Positions 9,625 to 22,280 of a stretch of DNA of 64,000 nt are shown here, one piece after another. Source of the stretch: Prinia subflava (lineage: Eukaryota; Chordata; Aves; Passeriformes; Cisticolidae); NCBI RefSeq assembly GCF_021018805.1, contig NC_086283.1, positions 11,421,162-11,485,161 on the forward strand, in the 5' to 3' direction. Made by a program: the position numbers and the translations under genes. Every line of letters starts with the position of its first letter. Position 1 is the stretch's first letter. The notes below the pieces were generated by a model, which saw only the letters and a list, made by a program, of their open reading frames with translations, had not been told where the DNA came from and made no database searches.

Positions 9625-12476
9625 TAAAACAGTGTGTGTGCTTGGTATTGAGAAGTGTTACAGGTGAGGAGCTTACTGTTCATCTTCAGAAGCAACCAGC
9701 AGGCTGAGGTCCCGGTACCGTGGTCTTGGCACTCACAGAAGCACAGTTCAGTGCCTGGTTTGGCAGGGGTCTACTTCAGAGGAGTCACTTTGAATTTTGC
9801 AGTGAAAATAGACCTTATGCTATAAAGCCATTGTGGAGATAGGCAAGGAGTGGCTTAGTAAGTTAATGTGAGAGCTGGAGCAGAGGGGTAATTAGTCGCT
9901 CACTGACACAATCCCAAGTCTGGTGAAGTACTGCTGTAACCTCCTCTACCTCTGCTGTGTCATTATCTGTCCATTAGAAAAGCCTTGTGCAAGTACTGAA
10001 GGAGCACAGCTAAAATGCCTGATGTGGGCAGACAAGCCCACTGCAAACATCCCGTGAATGTATCTCGAGGGCTGCCTTTGCACTCTCACCACGCTGTGTT
10101 AGGAGTGCAAAACTCTCAAACGTGTCATGGGCCAAGCATGATTGTGTCTTCCTTGCTGAAGGAGCTGACATCAGTAGCGTGCCCAGAGCAGATTGTGTGT
10201 TTGCGAACCACAGGGTTTAAGGAGAGTAATTTAATTGCATTTTTCCCCCTTCTGGAACATAACATGTAAACATAGTACTGAACTAAAGCCTGGTTTTAAT
10301 TACAAGCAGCAACTTTTTCATGTTGACAGATTTTCACATGGAAAGCTTTATTGAAAATGAGAGGAGACCTCTTTGCCATCGTTAGTTCTTGCTGCTTAGT
10401 GCTTTTATCAAGTACAGTAAAATACAGTTTATAATTAATTCAAAGCTTATATGGACATGTTTAATATAATTACCAAACAAAATCCTGTTTACTGACATAT
10501 TGCTTGTGAAACCAGCCTGAATAATCTGGTCTCTGGCACACATAAATCAGGCAGTAATAACAGCTGTAAATATTTCATAATATACTTAGAGTGCTTTGAT
10601 TTTAATACTGAATCCACTTTTGGGTTTTGAGGATAAAACATAGGTCAAAAATGATTTCTACCATATGTTCCTTCCTAATCTCTTGTACTACTTTGCCTGA
10701 AAGTTATTTTAAAAAATAATGTCTGTATTTTATTATAAAATAGTAAATATATACACATTCATGAGCTGGGAAAATTGTGTAATTAAATTATGCTGGAGCT
10801 AACAAAATGACGCCACTCACATTGGCAAGGGACAATTGCTTCAATACAACCATGAATATTTTTCATTGGAAAAGGCATTGCAGTGCCAATACTCTTTGTC
10901 TTTCTCAAAGTTTTACTATTTTTATCTGTCTGAATGTCTGTGTATTGTAAACTAAGCCCGAAAGACATGCATAAGGCACTAAAAGGCAGCTGGTTATGCT
11001 GTTAATTCAGGTGGCCAGAGGGCTAGGAAACCAAAAGTGACCAGGAGCCAGGTTTGTAGTGGACTGCTGGGGGATATGATACTATTATGTACTGGGCCCC
11101 CTCTTTCTGGGAAGACTTTGAACCAGTATTTAAATAGAAGGAAGAAAAAGTAACCAATTGTCTGGCTACTGCAGAATATTTGGGGTTTCATGAGGCTACT
11201 AAATCATCTTTGAGAACTCAGACTGTGTGCATGGTATGTCCCGTTCAGAAAAGTGTCTTGAAGGTTCAGGAAAAGGCTTATGATTATCCCTCAAGTCATT
11301 CTACCCTGCACAAAGCTAAGACCTTAAAAAGTAGTTGTACAGAAGACAACATTTTGCAATTTTTGTTTACTTGGAAATTTTCTTTAACCTCTAAAATAAA
11401 ATAAGAAATAAAGTAACTAACATTTAGAAAGGCAAATTTGAAAAATATCCACTTTGGGAATTTGTTCTGCAGTTGGATTCCCCTGCTATAGTTGATGTAA
11501 ATTTTCAAATGTTTTGGCCCTTACAGTCTCTGGAAAAATCATTAGTCTCCAAAACTGTGCCAGGCTCTTCAGAGGTGCTGCCCCCTCTGAGCTATGACCC
11601 TCTCAAGTTTAGGATCCCACTCCCCAAAATCCACAGCTAACAATTGTTATGAGTTAGGAAATAACATTGGGATATGTCACAGCAGTTCTTATTTTTTCTC
11701 CCTCCGTCCTTGAGAGATACACAAAGCCTGTCTGTGTAAGGGGAGCTCCTTGGCCTTGCTTTTAGATGGTCAGTATTTTAAGATACATCAGCATATTTTG
11801 ATCTGTGTAAAACTACATGGTGGTGCTTGCAATCAGTATAAGGTGTCCCTGTCATCCTACAGGCACCTAGGGATCCATGGATATGATTTGCAAAGGTGTT
11901 GCTGCAAAGTATTTAGCAAGTCACTCTCTTTAGAGAGATGACAGGGGTTCCTCAACGGAGTACTTTAATTTTGGAAAGCTAAGTCCCAATTCATAACTTT
12001 CTATGAGAAAAGTTATCTATTATTATTTTTCAAGCATAAGAACTTGCACTGAAGTGTCAGTCATTGCTTGAGAACATTGTAGTGGGTGAACAATATTAAA
12101 TTGCTTTGCTGTGTGTATGTGCAGGCTGCATCCAGACACTGTCATTGGGAAGTTATTAGTATATATAATTAACTAACCACAAGGAACTTCTGGACTGAAA
12201 TAGCTTATGTAAGGCTACGTGTTTACTTTCCACAAAAGCAGCTTAAAGCTTCATGCAAGTACCTTGCCATGGAAGTGTCTTCCTGCCCATGAAATATGCA
12301 AGGAAGATGCACTTACCTGCAAGAATTCCGCATTTTACCTGGCAGTAGTCCGACCTTCAAAAGTTAGTTCTTCTTACTTGTGCTGTTTATCAAGTGCTGT
12401 GTTGTTTCATATTAGATGTGACCTTTAGATTTCAGCTGCTGCCATAATTTAATTGACAGCATGAGCCTTGCTGTAG
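9625..12476. other. gene-free interval
   Basis: Unique-looking AT-rich sequence between the provirus and the solo LTR. I see no exon, RNA gene or repeat that I can name. Confidence 0.5.
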
Positions 12477-12481
12477 AAGCC

Positions 12482-13031
12482 TGTTGTGGTTTAACACAGC
12501 AGGTAGCGAGCACCACACAGCCACTGGCTCACTCCATCCCCGTACTGTGGGATGGGGGAAGAGAATGGGGGAGGGGGGGAAGTAAAATTCATAGATCGTG
12601 ATAAAGAGGGTTTAATAGGACAGAAAAGGAAGAAAAAATAACAGTAATATTAATAACAGCAACAAAATAATTAGAATATACAAAACAAGTGATGCACAGT
12701 GCAATTGTTCACCTGCCCAGTGATGCCCAGCCAGCCCCTGTCTTGTTTTCCCCCTCACTTGTATACGGATCATAAGAGGTATGGTATGGAATAAACCTTT
12801 TGGGGTCAGCTGGCCTGGTTGTGTCCCCTCCCAACTTCTTATGCACCCCCAGCCTCCTTGCTGGCAGGGTGGAATGAGAAGCTGAAAAGTCCCTGACTCA
12901 GTATAAACACTGCTTTGCAACACCTGAAACATCAGTGTGTTGCCACCATTAGTCTCATCCTAAACTCAAAATAAAGTGCCATGCTTGCTGCTAGGAAGAA
13001 AACGAATTCTCTCCCACGTGAAACCAGGACA
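12482..13031 (-). mobile_element. solo LTR, songbird ERVL-like
   Basis: On the minus strand it starts TGTCCTGGTTTCACG and ends TTAAACCACAACA, matching the edges of a very common LTR group in songbird genomes that I recall as ERVL-like. A minus-strand ATTAAA lies at 12614-12609. No coding interior is present, so it is a recombined single LTR of about 550 bp. Flanks are AAGCC (12477-12481) and GAGCC (13032-13036), a 5-bp target duplication with one mismatch, which fits ERVL. The mismatch and the degraded TATA region suggest it is older than the provirus. The 106-codon frame at 12612-12932 is incidental. Confidence 0.82.
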
Positions 13032-13036
13032 GAGCC

Positions 13037-16000
13037 AAAATTGTTAATGAAAATTTGTGCAACACCAGGTTTTCACGACTCAGGCCAACAGATATGACTT
13101 GTGTGTTTGAAGACCAAGTTGTTGTGGCAGTGTAGGTCTGGAGTCGAGGAAGGCCAAGGGTGTTTTCATTAGTGAGGAAATGGAGACCAGCTGTTTTATT
13201 TATGCTTATAAATATATATTATGTTATTTAGGTACATAGGTAAATTGTGTGTGCTGTTTAGCCCCATCTGTTACCAATAAATTTCAGCCTACAGGCTCTA
13301 GGTTTTGAAACTTTTGATTATGCTCAGAATCGTGAACTAAGTAGAAGAGCTGGCCTTCACAAAATATGCTTTCAGCTGAACCTCTCATTTTGTGTAAACC
13401 AGCACAGCTTCCCTGAGTTGAGTGCTTCAGTTCTGCTCCAGCTGAGGGCTGTTAACAGTCAGGGTTTCTGTAAGACTCTTTCCTGGAGGAGAGATTTCTA
13501 TCTGGTCTGTTTGGACAGAAAAAATTTCCATGACTCTAAGAATGCTTTTAAAAGAACTGGGGAGAAAAGGGAGCAGATGCTGCAAAGTACATCAGAGAGC
13601 AGTCCCAATGTTAACAAAGGGAGAGATTATTTACCACTAAAATGAGGAGGAAAATGTTTGTATCTTTACAAGATCTTGTCCCACTTAAGAGAGCCTAAAG
13701 AAAAGATAGGCATCTAGAAGGGCAATTATTGGTTACAGTGCTGGTTTATGACTAAGTTGTTTGAAGCTTTGTATTTAAAACAAAAAAAATCTTCTTTGGA
13801 AATTTTTGCAATCACCCACTATCCCACTGATGCAAAGCCTCTTCAAAGACTTAGTCATTAAAATGAAGAGGTGGTATGTTCACATTGCCCCAACTCTGCA
13901 GTTTTTTGTTTTCAGAACACCACCTTACTTCTGAACAAAACCTGAGATGGATTTACTGTGTACCATCAAGATCATCTTCCTTGCTATGGCAATGACTGGT
14001 CACTTTTGATTATCTTAGAGGGTATTTATAGAAACAGAAACAAAACTTGATTGTCCTTATTGTCTTCTCTCAAAGTAGGCAATAGAAAATTGACATGAAA
14101 AAATGAACCTGTTAGAATTAATGATTTTATATATTAGTAACAGTGGAAAAGATACATTTCTGTGTAGAGTTAAGAGTTTTGAATACACTATAGGCTTTAT
14201 TATTTTCCCGGGTGGTAGGACAAATATTGCATTGTGTAAAGAAGTTCAAGCATCTTCTTCCCTCAAAATACAAGGAATAGACTAAACATGCTTTTCTCTT
14301 GCATGAAAACTTGGGATGGGAACAACCTGTAGGATTTGAGGCTGGAGGAAGGCAGAAGCAGAGCAGTATGTATTTACCAGCCACTTCAAAGCCATGAGAC
14401 AGATAAAACGCATGCAGGCAGCCTGTTTAAAGGTCGGGTATGTTGTGCATAGATGCTTGAGAAGGAGAAGGCAATGATAGAGGAGTTGCTGCTCCATCTT
14501 GTTAGGACACCAGCACACACAAAGAGGGCTGGCCTGGTCTAGTGACTGTGAGTGGCTCCACAATCATCCCACATCACTAGCTGTTCACTATCAAGTGGAC
14601 TGAATGTGACCCTGATATAAGAGTCTTTGGGCTTCCCTGCTTCAGGAAAGACCTCAGGATCCTCAGTTCATTCTGGAAGACTATTCAGGATGACCCAAGG
14701 CATGCAGGGAGGAAAAACTTGTTGAAAACCAAAAGAAAAGTCACATAAACTTAAGATTTTGTGGTTTGTTTTTTTTAATAAATGTATCATCATCTATATG
14801 AACTATCTATTATATTGTGGCTGGGAGGTACATTAAGCAACAGAGATACTTGAAAAGAAGAAAATTATTTACTATTGCCACCAGGTTATCTCTTGATGTT
14901 GTTGTTTGGTTTGGATTGTTTGTTTGTTTTCAATGTGAGACTGTTCCTTATCCACCTGAGAAAACTTGCAGTAATGGGAGGGGGAACTTGGAACAATTTT
15001 ATGAATTGGTCCGTCTAGCCATTAAAAAGATATCAGTGGGTCATTAATGTATTTGAATGCAAGAGGACACTGTAAAACTTAAAGACAATGTAAAGTGGGA
15101 TACCACAGCCTGTCTGAGTAAGGAATTTGGAGCAAAATAGATTGAAAGTATCAGTGAAAAGACCATGGATGAGGTCTTTGTTTTTGAATGCTGACACTGG
15201 TGCCAGGACAGAGCTATTTTTTACCAACTCTCCTGCTGGGATGTTTCAGGAAAATGTCATTTTGGTGTGGTTGCTGGGTATGCTAAGCTGTAAATTACAT
15301 GAAAGGAACTGAAAAAGTCAGTTTAAGCATTGTGGACTTTCATGCGCAAGGAAACATGTCAAAGGAAAATTTGAAGCAAGAGTGGGATTAAAGGCATTGT
15401 TCTGTATAAATCCTTTCCCTTGTGAGCAGTCCTATTAATCTTTGAATTGTGATGACACTTATACAAGAATCTGTGCTTCAGTGTGTGAGTAATCCCACAC
15501 TTCTAATATGTAGCCTTGCAAGGTTGTGTGTAGTCTAAAATGAGTAGTCCCAACAAAGTTTCCCAATAGGATCAAAACCAGGTCTTTAGGAAGGAGTTCA
15601 GACCAGAAACAAAACTTTTCTGAAGAGCTCTTAATCTAAACTCCCTGTTGCAGGAGCTCTTATCAGAGAAGTTTTGACAACGTATATTGATTAAGATTCT
15701 CTCTTTTTTGTATCTTAAAGAGTAAATCGAAAGGTCATTTTTTATATTGACGTGAGAGGAGTTTTATTGATTCTCTTTTATGAGGCATTAATGAAATCTA
15801 TAGAAGCCTAAGAAGATTGTATAGTTAACCTTGGCAAGACTGCCTGTTCTTTTTACATGTGCAGAAAAGGGAAAGTAGAATGTTCCATTTTGGTGGTTTA
15901 AATTATCTGGGAGGGAGCGAATTTTGTGGAATTAAATACCTCTTAGCACGGAAAAGAGAGCATTTTGTATCTGTACTAACCCGTTCTCTCTGAAATGTGC

Positions 16001-19000
16001 TTAGCAGAGATTTTGGGGGGGGAACACTTTGTTTTCCTGCCTAATGGTACCACATATTTATCACTATGAAAACATGCAGAGAAGTCAATCAGTCACTACG
16101 TGTGCCAAAAATGCCTTCCACAGTCAAAATGGTGGTATGTCAAAAGTCTGTCTCACTTTAAGAGAACAGGCAGGATTTATTCTGGAAATGTACCAAAATG
16201 GACCAATCTGTCTCAAAAATATGAAGCTGGGATCAATTTTGTACAGCTAAAATAAACAGTAGTCACACTTGACCCAGTGTATTAAGCTAGCAGAGGAAGA
16301 AATATAAAGAACTGGGGGTATCTACAGATTTGGCTTGGTAGAACATTAAATATGACACATTGGATTAAAAAATTATCCACTAACTTTAAAACTATGCATA
16401 ATAAAATTTGGGATGACTTTTCAGTGCCTTGTTCCATTATTTTCTTAAACATATTTTCTTTTTGTGCCACTGAAATTAATGAAGGTCATCTTGGCTATGA
16501 AATACAAAGCTCTTGCCCCCTGAGAAAAGGGTGCCTTTGCATAGTGAAAGCTCAGATGCCTTTGAGTGAATGTTGTGCATTTTTATTTGCAGTAGGAAAA
16601 ACACATTGGAGAGAGGCAAGTATAATTATCTCTATTTTAAATGGAAACCAGAGGAGTGGGAAGCAGGACTGGGGAGTGAGCAGACACAGGAATTCCCCTC
16701 TGGTGGGTTCACAGAAAACATGGAAGCAATTTGTGGTATGAAAATGGCTGATGGTGGTGTTTGTTTCCATGAAAAGGCTATGGAGAATGTAGGAACTGGG
16801 TGCTAGATTTTTGCACTGATTTGTGTCCAGCTCAAATGCTGCTGGCCCTGCTCAGCTTTGCCACTCATCCTCACCGGCAGTCAGCAAGATACAGATGAAA
16901 TTAGGAGTGGGGCTCCTAATGCCAATTTGGAGAAGCCTTGTTATGCTGAGCCATTGGTCCAGCTCTGCCAGTGCCTCTGAGGACCAGTCCTGCCTGATTT
17001 GCTCCGTGCCATGTGGTTGACTTCAGCCTGCTTGCCCACATCCGTGAGGTTCAGTGACTCTAATGGGGCTCCTACATAACTTTTCTGTTACTCACTCCCT
17101 TCATAAAAGCCTCCTTTTCTCCTCACCAGATGCATAAGTCTTCCCACATCATTTCCAACACTCTTTTAGCTGTGAAGGTAAGGAGATTCATTTGTGCCAC
17201 TGCCCCAGTGCCCCATGGGGGCTGTGCTCAGGGGAAGGCTGTGATAGGCTTCATATGAAGCAGCTGTGGTGCAATACGACAGAGTTAAATCTCCACAGCC
17301 AAGAGTTCTTCATGGTCTTGGTGCAGTTGCTCAATAGAAGTGTCATCTCTTCACCCCTGTGTCAGGCAGCAGTTGTATTTGAGAAGGGCAGAATTAGCTG
17401 GAGACGATGGGTGCTGTGGAGCTGCTGGAGGGGCGTGAGATAGTACATCAAGGCTTTGCCTGTGCCCAGAGTGTGCATGGCTTTCCTTCCCCATTTGTAA
17501 CTCCCATCTGCTTCAGAGCACTACGAAATCAGTCCACAAAGAGACACATCCCAAAATACAGAACTGGTCTTTGGCTCAGCCCTTGCACTTTTATTAGATG
17601 CCATGAAACTGAGGGCTGGATGTTGCTGCCTTTCTCAGTGCAGGAAACAGGTACAAGGCAGTTCTCCTTTATGTATTTTTTAAGCCATAGTATACGTTCT
17701 ATTTTCTGATTTATGTTTTGAGAACCATTCAGGCTCTGGTGGTTATGAAACTGTGTCTGCACTGGAGGACCGTGGATACCTGCAGTACATTACAGTCTCT
17801 TCATTTTCTCCTTTGGAAGATATACCTACAAATTCCATTGACTGAGCCTCCCTGTATGAAGCACCTCCAGGAAAGAACTGGAGTAACATTTCTGAGATAA
17901 TAGTAGAAAAACTGCAGGGTTACCTGAAATGTCTAAAATGTATTGCAGGATGTAAGTGAATCCAAAAGAGACATATGAAAATGTTACCTTTTGTTTTCAT
18001 GGGTAAATAACACAAAGGATAAGGGTTTGGTTATTTTCCTTTTGATGGAACATTTTGGTTAAACTTTGCATTGACATATGTCAATATAGATTTATGTATC
18101 TGAAAGTTAAAAACATTTTGTTGTATGATAATACTTCGTTTCTATCCACTTCATATAAACTGCAGAATTATTTTATTTATTGATCAAAAGAAGATTAGGG
18201 ATAAAGGATGCCAAAAAGTTTTTGGATTGCAGCACTCCAGTCATAATATAAGGAGGAAGCACAATTGTATGCACTATCTTCAACTGGATTTCCAGGCAGT
18301 ATATACTCAGGAAAACAAACACTCTCAGTTTTGTAACAGAAAACAGTGGAAAAAGAGACAGAGAGACAAAAAAAGACAAATAGATGGATAGAAACATGAA
18401 GGGAAAGAGTTGGGATTAAGCAACCCTTTGCAAACGTAGTATGTGCTCCAGAAATGCCTACTTTTTCTTCCTGTGAGTGTGTGATGGCTTTGGTGGCCAG
18501 GCTGGGCAGCAGGAGAGGCAGTGCTGAGGTGTCTATAAATGCTGCACAGTCCAGCTGACAAAAAGAATGAGTGCAAACAAAGATTTCAGTGCCTCAGAGC
18601 ACCAGTCAAAGGCAGGAACTGGCAGTGGTATGATGAGGAGTCCCTTGGCTGCCTGGGCACAGCTAGGATTGCTGTCCTGGTGACTGACTCAGCTTCCTTT
18701 GCCCCTGAGCTGCACACGCCAAGATCTGCATGTCTGCAGGTGAGCACATCTGTGCCAAACATCTGTGCCCAGTGCTGCTGATGTGTCTGTCAGAAAAGAA
18801 GAGCTGTCATGAGGCCTTTGCCATGTGCTGCTGCCTAGCCCCTCTGTCTGGCCTTTGCAGTTTGCCCAGAAGAGTGAATTATGACATGGGAAAAAGAATA
18901 ATGTATATCAAAGGGGAAAAATAAGTATTGACGTGAGGGTGCTCCGGTTGAAGAAGTTTGTGTGGGTTCCCTAACATGCATTGTGCTTTAATCCAATGGT

Positions 19001-20527
19001 AGAGTTGGGCAAAATCATGAACTGTTTCTGAAAGCCTTGGCCCTGCTCTCTGGATGGGTTGCACCTACCCCCTGACTCCACTGACTCCTGCTACTCAGCA
19101 CTTCCCATCAGTTTGTAAATCCATTAACATTCATAACCTCTCACCTGCAGGAAGTTAAGAAGTGATGACCTTTTTTACAAGCCTGGTGGTTTTTATTGTT
19201 CCTTTGGTGCAGGGGGCTTCTCTGGACCCCGGGGTAGAACTGGTGACTTCTCCAGACTGAGATTTCTGCCTGCTATTGAATTTGAGGATATCTTTGTTAC
19301 TACCTTGTAATATACCTTTGGGTCCACATGACAATGTCCTCCACAAAAACACCACTAGGGTTCAGCAGTTCTGGCACCAAACATGCTTGACGAGGCAAGT
19401 CAGATTCCTCCCAAGTTCAGAAGCAAGGGATTAGAGCCTAGATAAGATATGTCCTAAGCACTCACACTCATTTGACTAGTCTGGGAAGAAAAATTAACTC
19501 CACACAACTTCAGCCAAGACTGCAACATATTTTAGGCAAATGGACAAAAAAAACCCACTTGCTTTTTAGAAGCGCAGAACAAGAGTTCAATCATGGTTCA
19601 GATCACTGTATAGCTACAAATGTCACTTTGTTGCAGTGGCTTTTAAAGTATCCTTGGCTTTTTTTCTGGCTGTGCTCCAGGCTCTGGGCATTTTGGTAGA
19701 AAGCATCCCTGCCCATGCATGAATCATTCCCCCTTTTTCCTTTCCCCTACGTGGCAATTTGTAGGCTTCATGTAACAATGTGAGTTATGTACAATACACA
19801 AGACACCCTGATGATCAAATCCTGTAGGAACTGCCTCAGGTATTAATTCTGTCAAAACTGTAGAAGGCCTTCTCTCTAATAACCTGCATGATGCTCCTGG
19901 GGGAGGCCAGCTGAGCCCTGCACCTTCTACAGAAGGTCACACAAACCAAAAATCCCTGCTTTGCAGAACATGTCCGTTTTCTCTTGGTATGGTTCACGGT
20001 TCCCAACTTTGTTTTGCTGTTCAGACATGGAGGGTTGATTCTCAGTGTCACAGTAAAGAGAATTATGTTGCAGTTTTCAATGAAGGGATATCCTGTTCTA
20101 GACACTTCTGAAACTGCAGGGTGGAGAAATGGGGCTTGCTTTGGGCCAAGACACAGTTGGGGTTTCAGGTTTTGGTATGTTTATGCTGTCTGTGTGCAAA
20201 CAACTGGCAGGGGTCTCCAACTGAAGCTCATCCGCTGGTATTCACCGAACACTGAATTCAAAAATTAGTGATGTGAAGTATAAAACAACCGTCGTGTCTT
20301 TTCTTTGTGGTTACTTTTTCTGGTATTGGTTTTGCCTGGCACAGGATGATTTTCTTCCAAATCAGAAAGCTATATTACCCTTGGATATTAGATTGTTTCT
20401 TCCAAATGCTGTACTAAGTACTGGATAAATGAAAGGAGAAGAATGATAGAGTTGCACCCACCTTAGGCTGTCCACCCTCTGACTGCCCTTCCAGTACCCT
20501 TATATGGTACTTCTATATGGAGACACA
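13037..20527. other. gene-free interval
   Basis: Mostly unique AT-rich sequence. The one strong structure is the inverted repeat at 15610-15676. Open frames up to 129 codons (16352-16741) have no recognisable domain. No splice-bounded exon could be supported. Confidence 0.5.
15610..15676 (+). other. near-perfect inverted repeat, possible hairpin RNA
   Basis: Arm one (15610-15630) and arm two (15654-15676) pair over 21 positions: 20 Watson-Crick pairs plus one T/G, with a 2-base bulge (TA) in the second arm. The loop is 23 bases. The single non-canonical position is a G-U wobble only if the plus strand is transcribed; on the minus strand it would be an A-C mismatch. The size resembles a pre-miRNA, or a fold-back insertion. 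I recognise no known microRNA in it. Confidence 0.5.
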
Positions 20528-20557
20528 GTTGATCTGAGTTGATCTGAGTTGATCAGA
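20528..20557. repeat. three tandem copies of a 10-bp unit
   Basis: GTTGATCTGA occurs twice in a row, then once with a T-to-A change. It sits exactly at the 5' edge of the CR1 fragment. Confidence 0.8.
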
Positions 20558-20966
20558 GGGATGGAGCACCTATCCCATGGGGAAAGGCTGAGAGAATTGG
20601 GTTTGTTCAGCCTGGAAAAGGTAAGGCTCAGGGCTGACCTAACTGTGGCCTTTCAGTACCTGAAGAAAACCTACAAGAAAGATGGAGAGGGTATTTTTGC
20701 AAGGGCATGTGAAAGGCTTGGACAAGGAATAATGACTTTAAACTGATTTATTTTAGGAAGAAATCTCTTACTGTGAGGGTGTTGAGCCACTGGACCAGGT
20801 TGCCCAGAGCAGTTGTAGGTGTTCCATGCCTGGAACTGTTTAAGGCAGGCTGGAGGGGGCTTTGAGAAATCTGGGCTTGTAAAATATATCCCTGCCTATG
20901 GCAGGAGGGTTGGAACTAGATGATCTGTAAGGTCCCTTCCAACTAGAGTCATCTTGATATTCTGTG
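20550..20966 (+). mobile_element. CR1 LINE, 5'-truncated 3' end
   Basis: The sequence follows the avian CR1 3' region: a GGAGCACCT block, G-T-T-C-A-G-C-C-T-G-G, an AGGAAGAAAT block, a GTTGCCCAGAG block, then GATGATCTGTAAGGTCCC and TTCCAAC, ending in one ATTCTGTG octamer, the CR1 tail unit. About 415 bases remain of a 4-5 kb element, the usual strong 5' truncation. A short internal deletion near 20745 is likely. The 65-codon frame at its start lies in CR1 sequence and is not a host gene. The element supports an avian origin. Confidence 0.92.
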
Positions 20967-22095
20967 GAAAAAGTTTAAAAATGTCCTTAACAAATGCAGC
21001 TTTGTTTCAAGGAAAGGTATGAAAGACACAGCAGAACAGCCAGGATGTTTGATGTGGTGAGCAATGGACCATACTTGGTACTGGTTTGTAACCTGGAATA
21101 TTAAATGAAAAGTCTTCAGACAACCTGAGTATCCAAAACATACTCCAGAACATATAGAGAGGGTATACCAGGATATACTAGCATGTTTTTCTGCCTAAAT
21201 CTCTCGCAGCCATTTTGTTAGTTATATTTGCATATGTAGTTTAATTAATATTTGCCAGTTTTCTTGGCATCAGCCCCAATGCAAGATAAAAACCCTGCTG
21301 CTTTTTATGAGTTCTGGAAATTCTTTATTAATGTGTGCTGATAGTCAAGGCTTCATTGGCAAGTAAAGAGTGGCATGGAAACCAGATCTGGGAGGCAAAG
21401 CTCTCCAGTCATTTTGAGTCTCCCAGCAAAAATAATTTGGCTGTTGGCTTGTTCTCTGACTACAAAAATACATGCAGGCAACTTTAGGGTGTTGTGTAAA
21501 CTATTTTGTATGTGGGCTTGACCAATGAAAGCATGTAATTGAGAACTGGCATCTTTTCTTCCTTTTTTTAAACACATGCTGCTAGGTTTTGCTCTCTGTT
21601 TTGTATTTAGACAGTGTCCCTTAAAGCTGTCTGTTCTCACTCTTTCCCGAGCATAATACAAATGAAAGCAGAAATATGTTAAAGCATGTTAAACTTTCTC
21701 TGGCATAATCTCAGGATTTCCTTCTAAATTTTTCTTCCTCCTATGACTATGTGAAATAATTTTCAGCAGTTTTATTTCTGCCTTTTTCTCTATGTCCTTC
21801 TGCCCTTCACTTCTTCCCAATATTCTGGGTTTGAATGTGATTGCATTTGGAGTTTCTCAAACCTTCAAATTCCATGCTTTCAAATGCCATATTTTGTTTC
21901 TGCATATATCATTTTGAAGGGTTGTCACAGCAGCAGGTTTACCTCTGGCAGTGGCTCTGCATGTGAGGAGACCATCTTAAAAAAACCCATCCCAGAAACC
22001 TGTTTTAAAGAGCTTCTCGCTGAATTCTGCAGACTATTTTCAGAAGCTGTCCCAGCAGCTATCCAAATATTTTGTTGCTTCTCTGGATGCTGTTG

Positions 22096-22280
22096 ATAAG
22101 GTTGATTCTGTCATTAGTTGTAATGGCTTTTATCTCCCAGAGCAAACAGAGGCATTAATGCGGATTAGCATATTTGTCAGTGTGTCACTAGATTTAATTT
22201 CAGTGATTCTTTCAGTCATCCTCATCACTGCTTTTCAGCATCTGCAAAAGGTAGCACTGAAATTATTTGTGACTCTTTAA
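22096..22280. other. possible conserved noncoding element
   Basis: A CpG-poor stretch with ATTAG/TAAT cores and GGATTAGCA. Its texture resembles vertebrate conserved enhancers. No alignment was possible, so this is inference from composition and motifs. Confidence 0.2.

Noticed and set aside
16610..16700. Possible third MIR relic
   Set aside because: Only a short stretch resembles the MIR 3' side; too weak to call.
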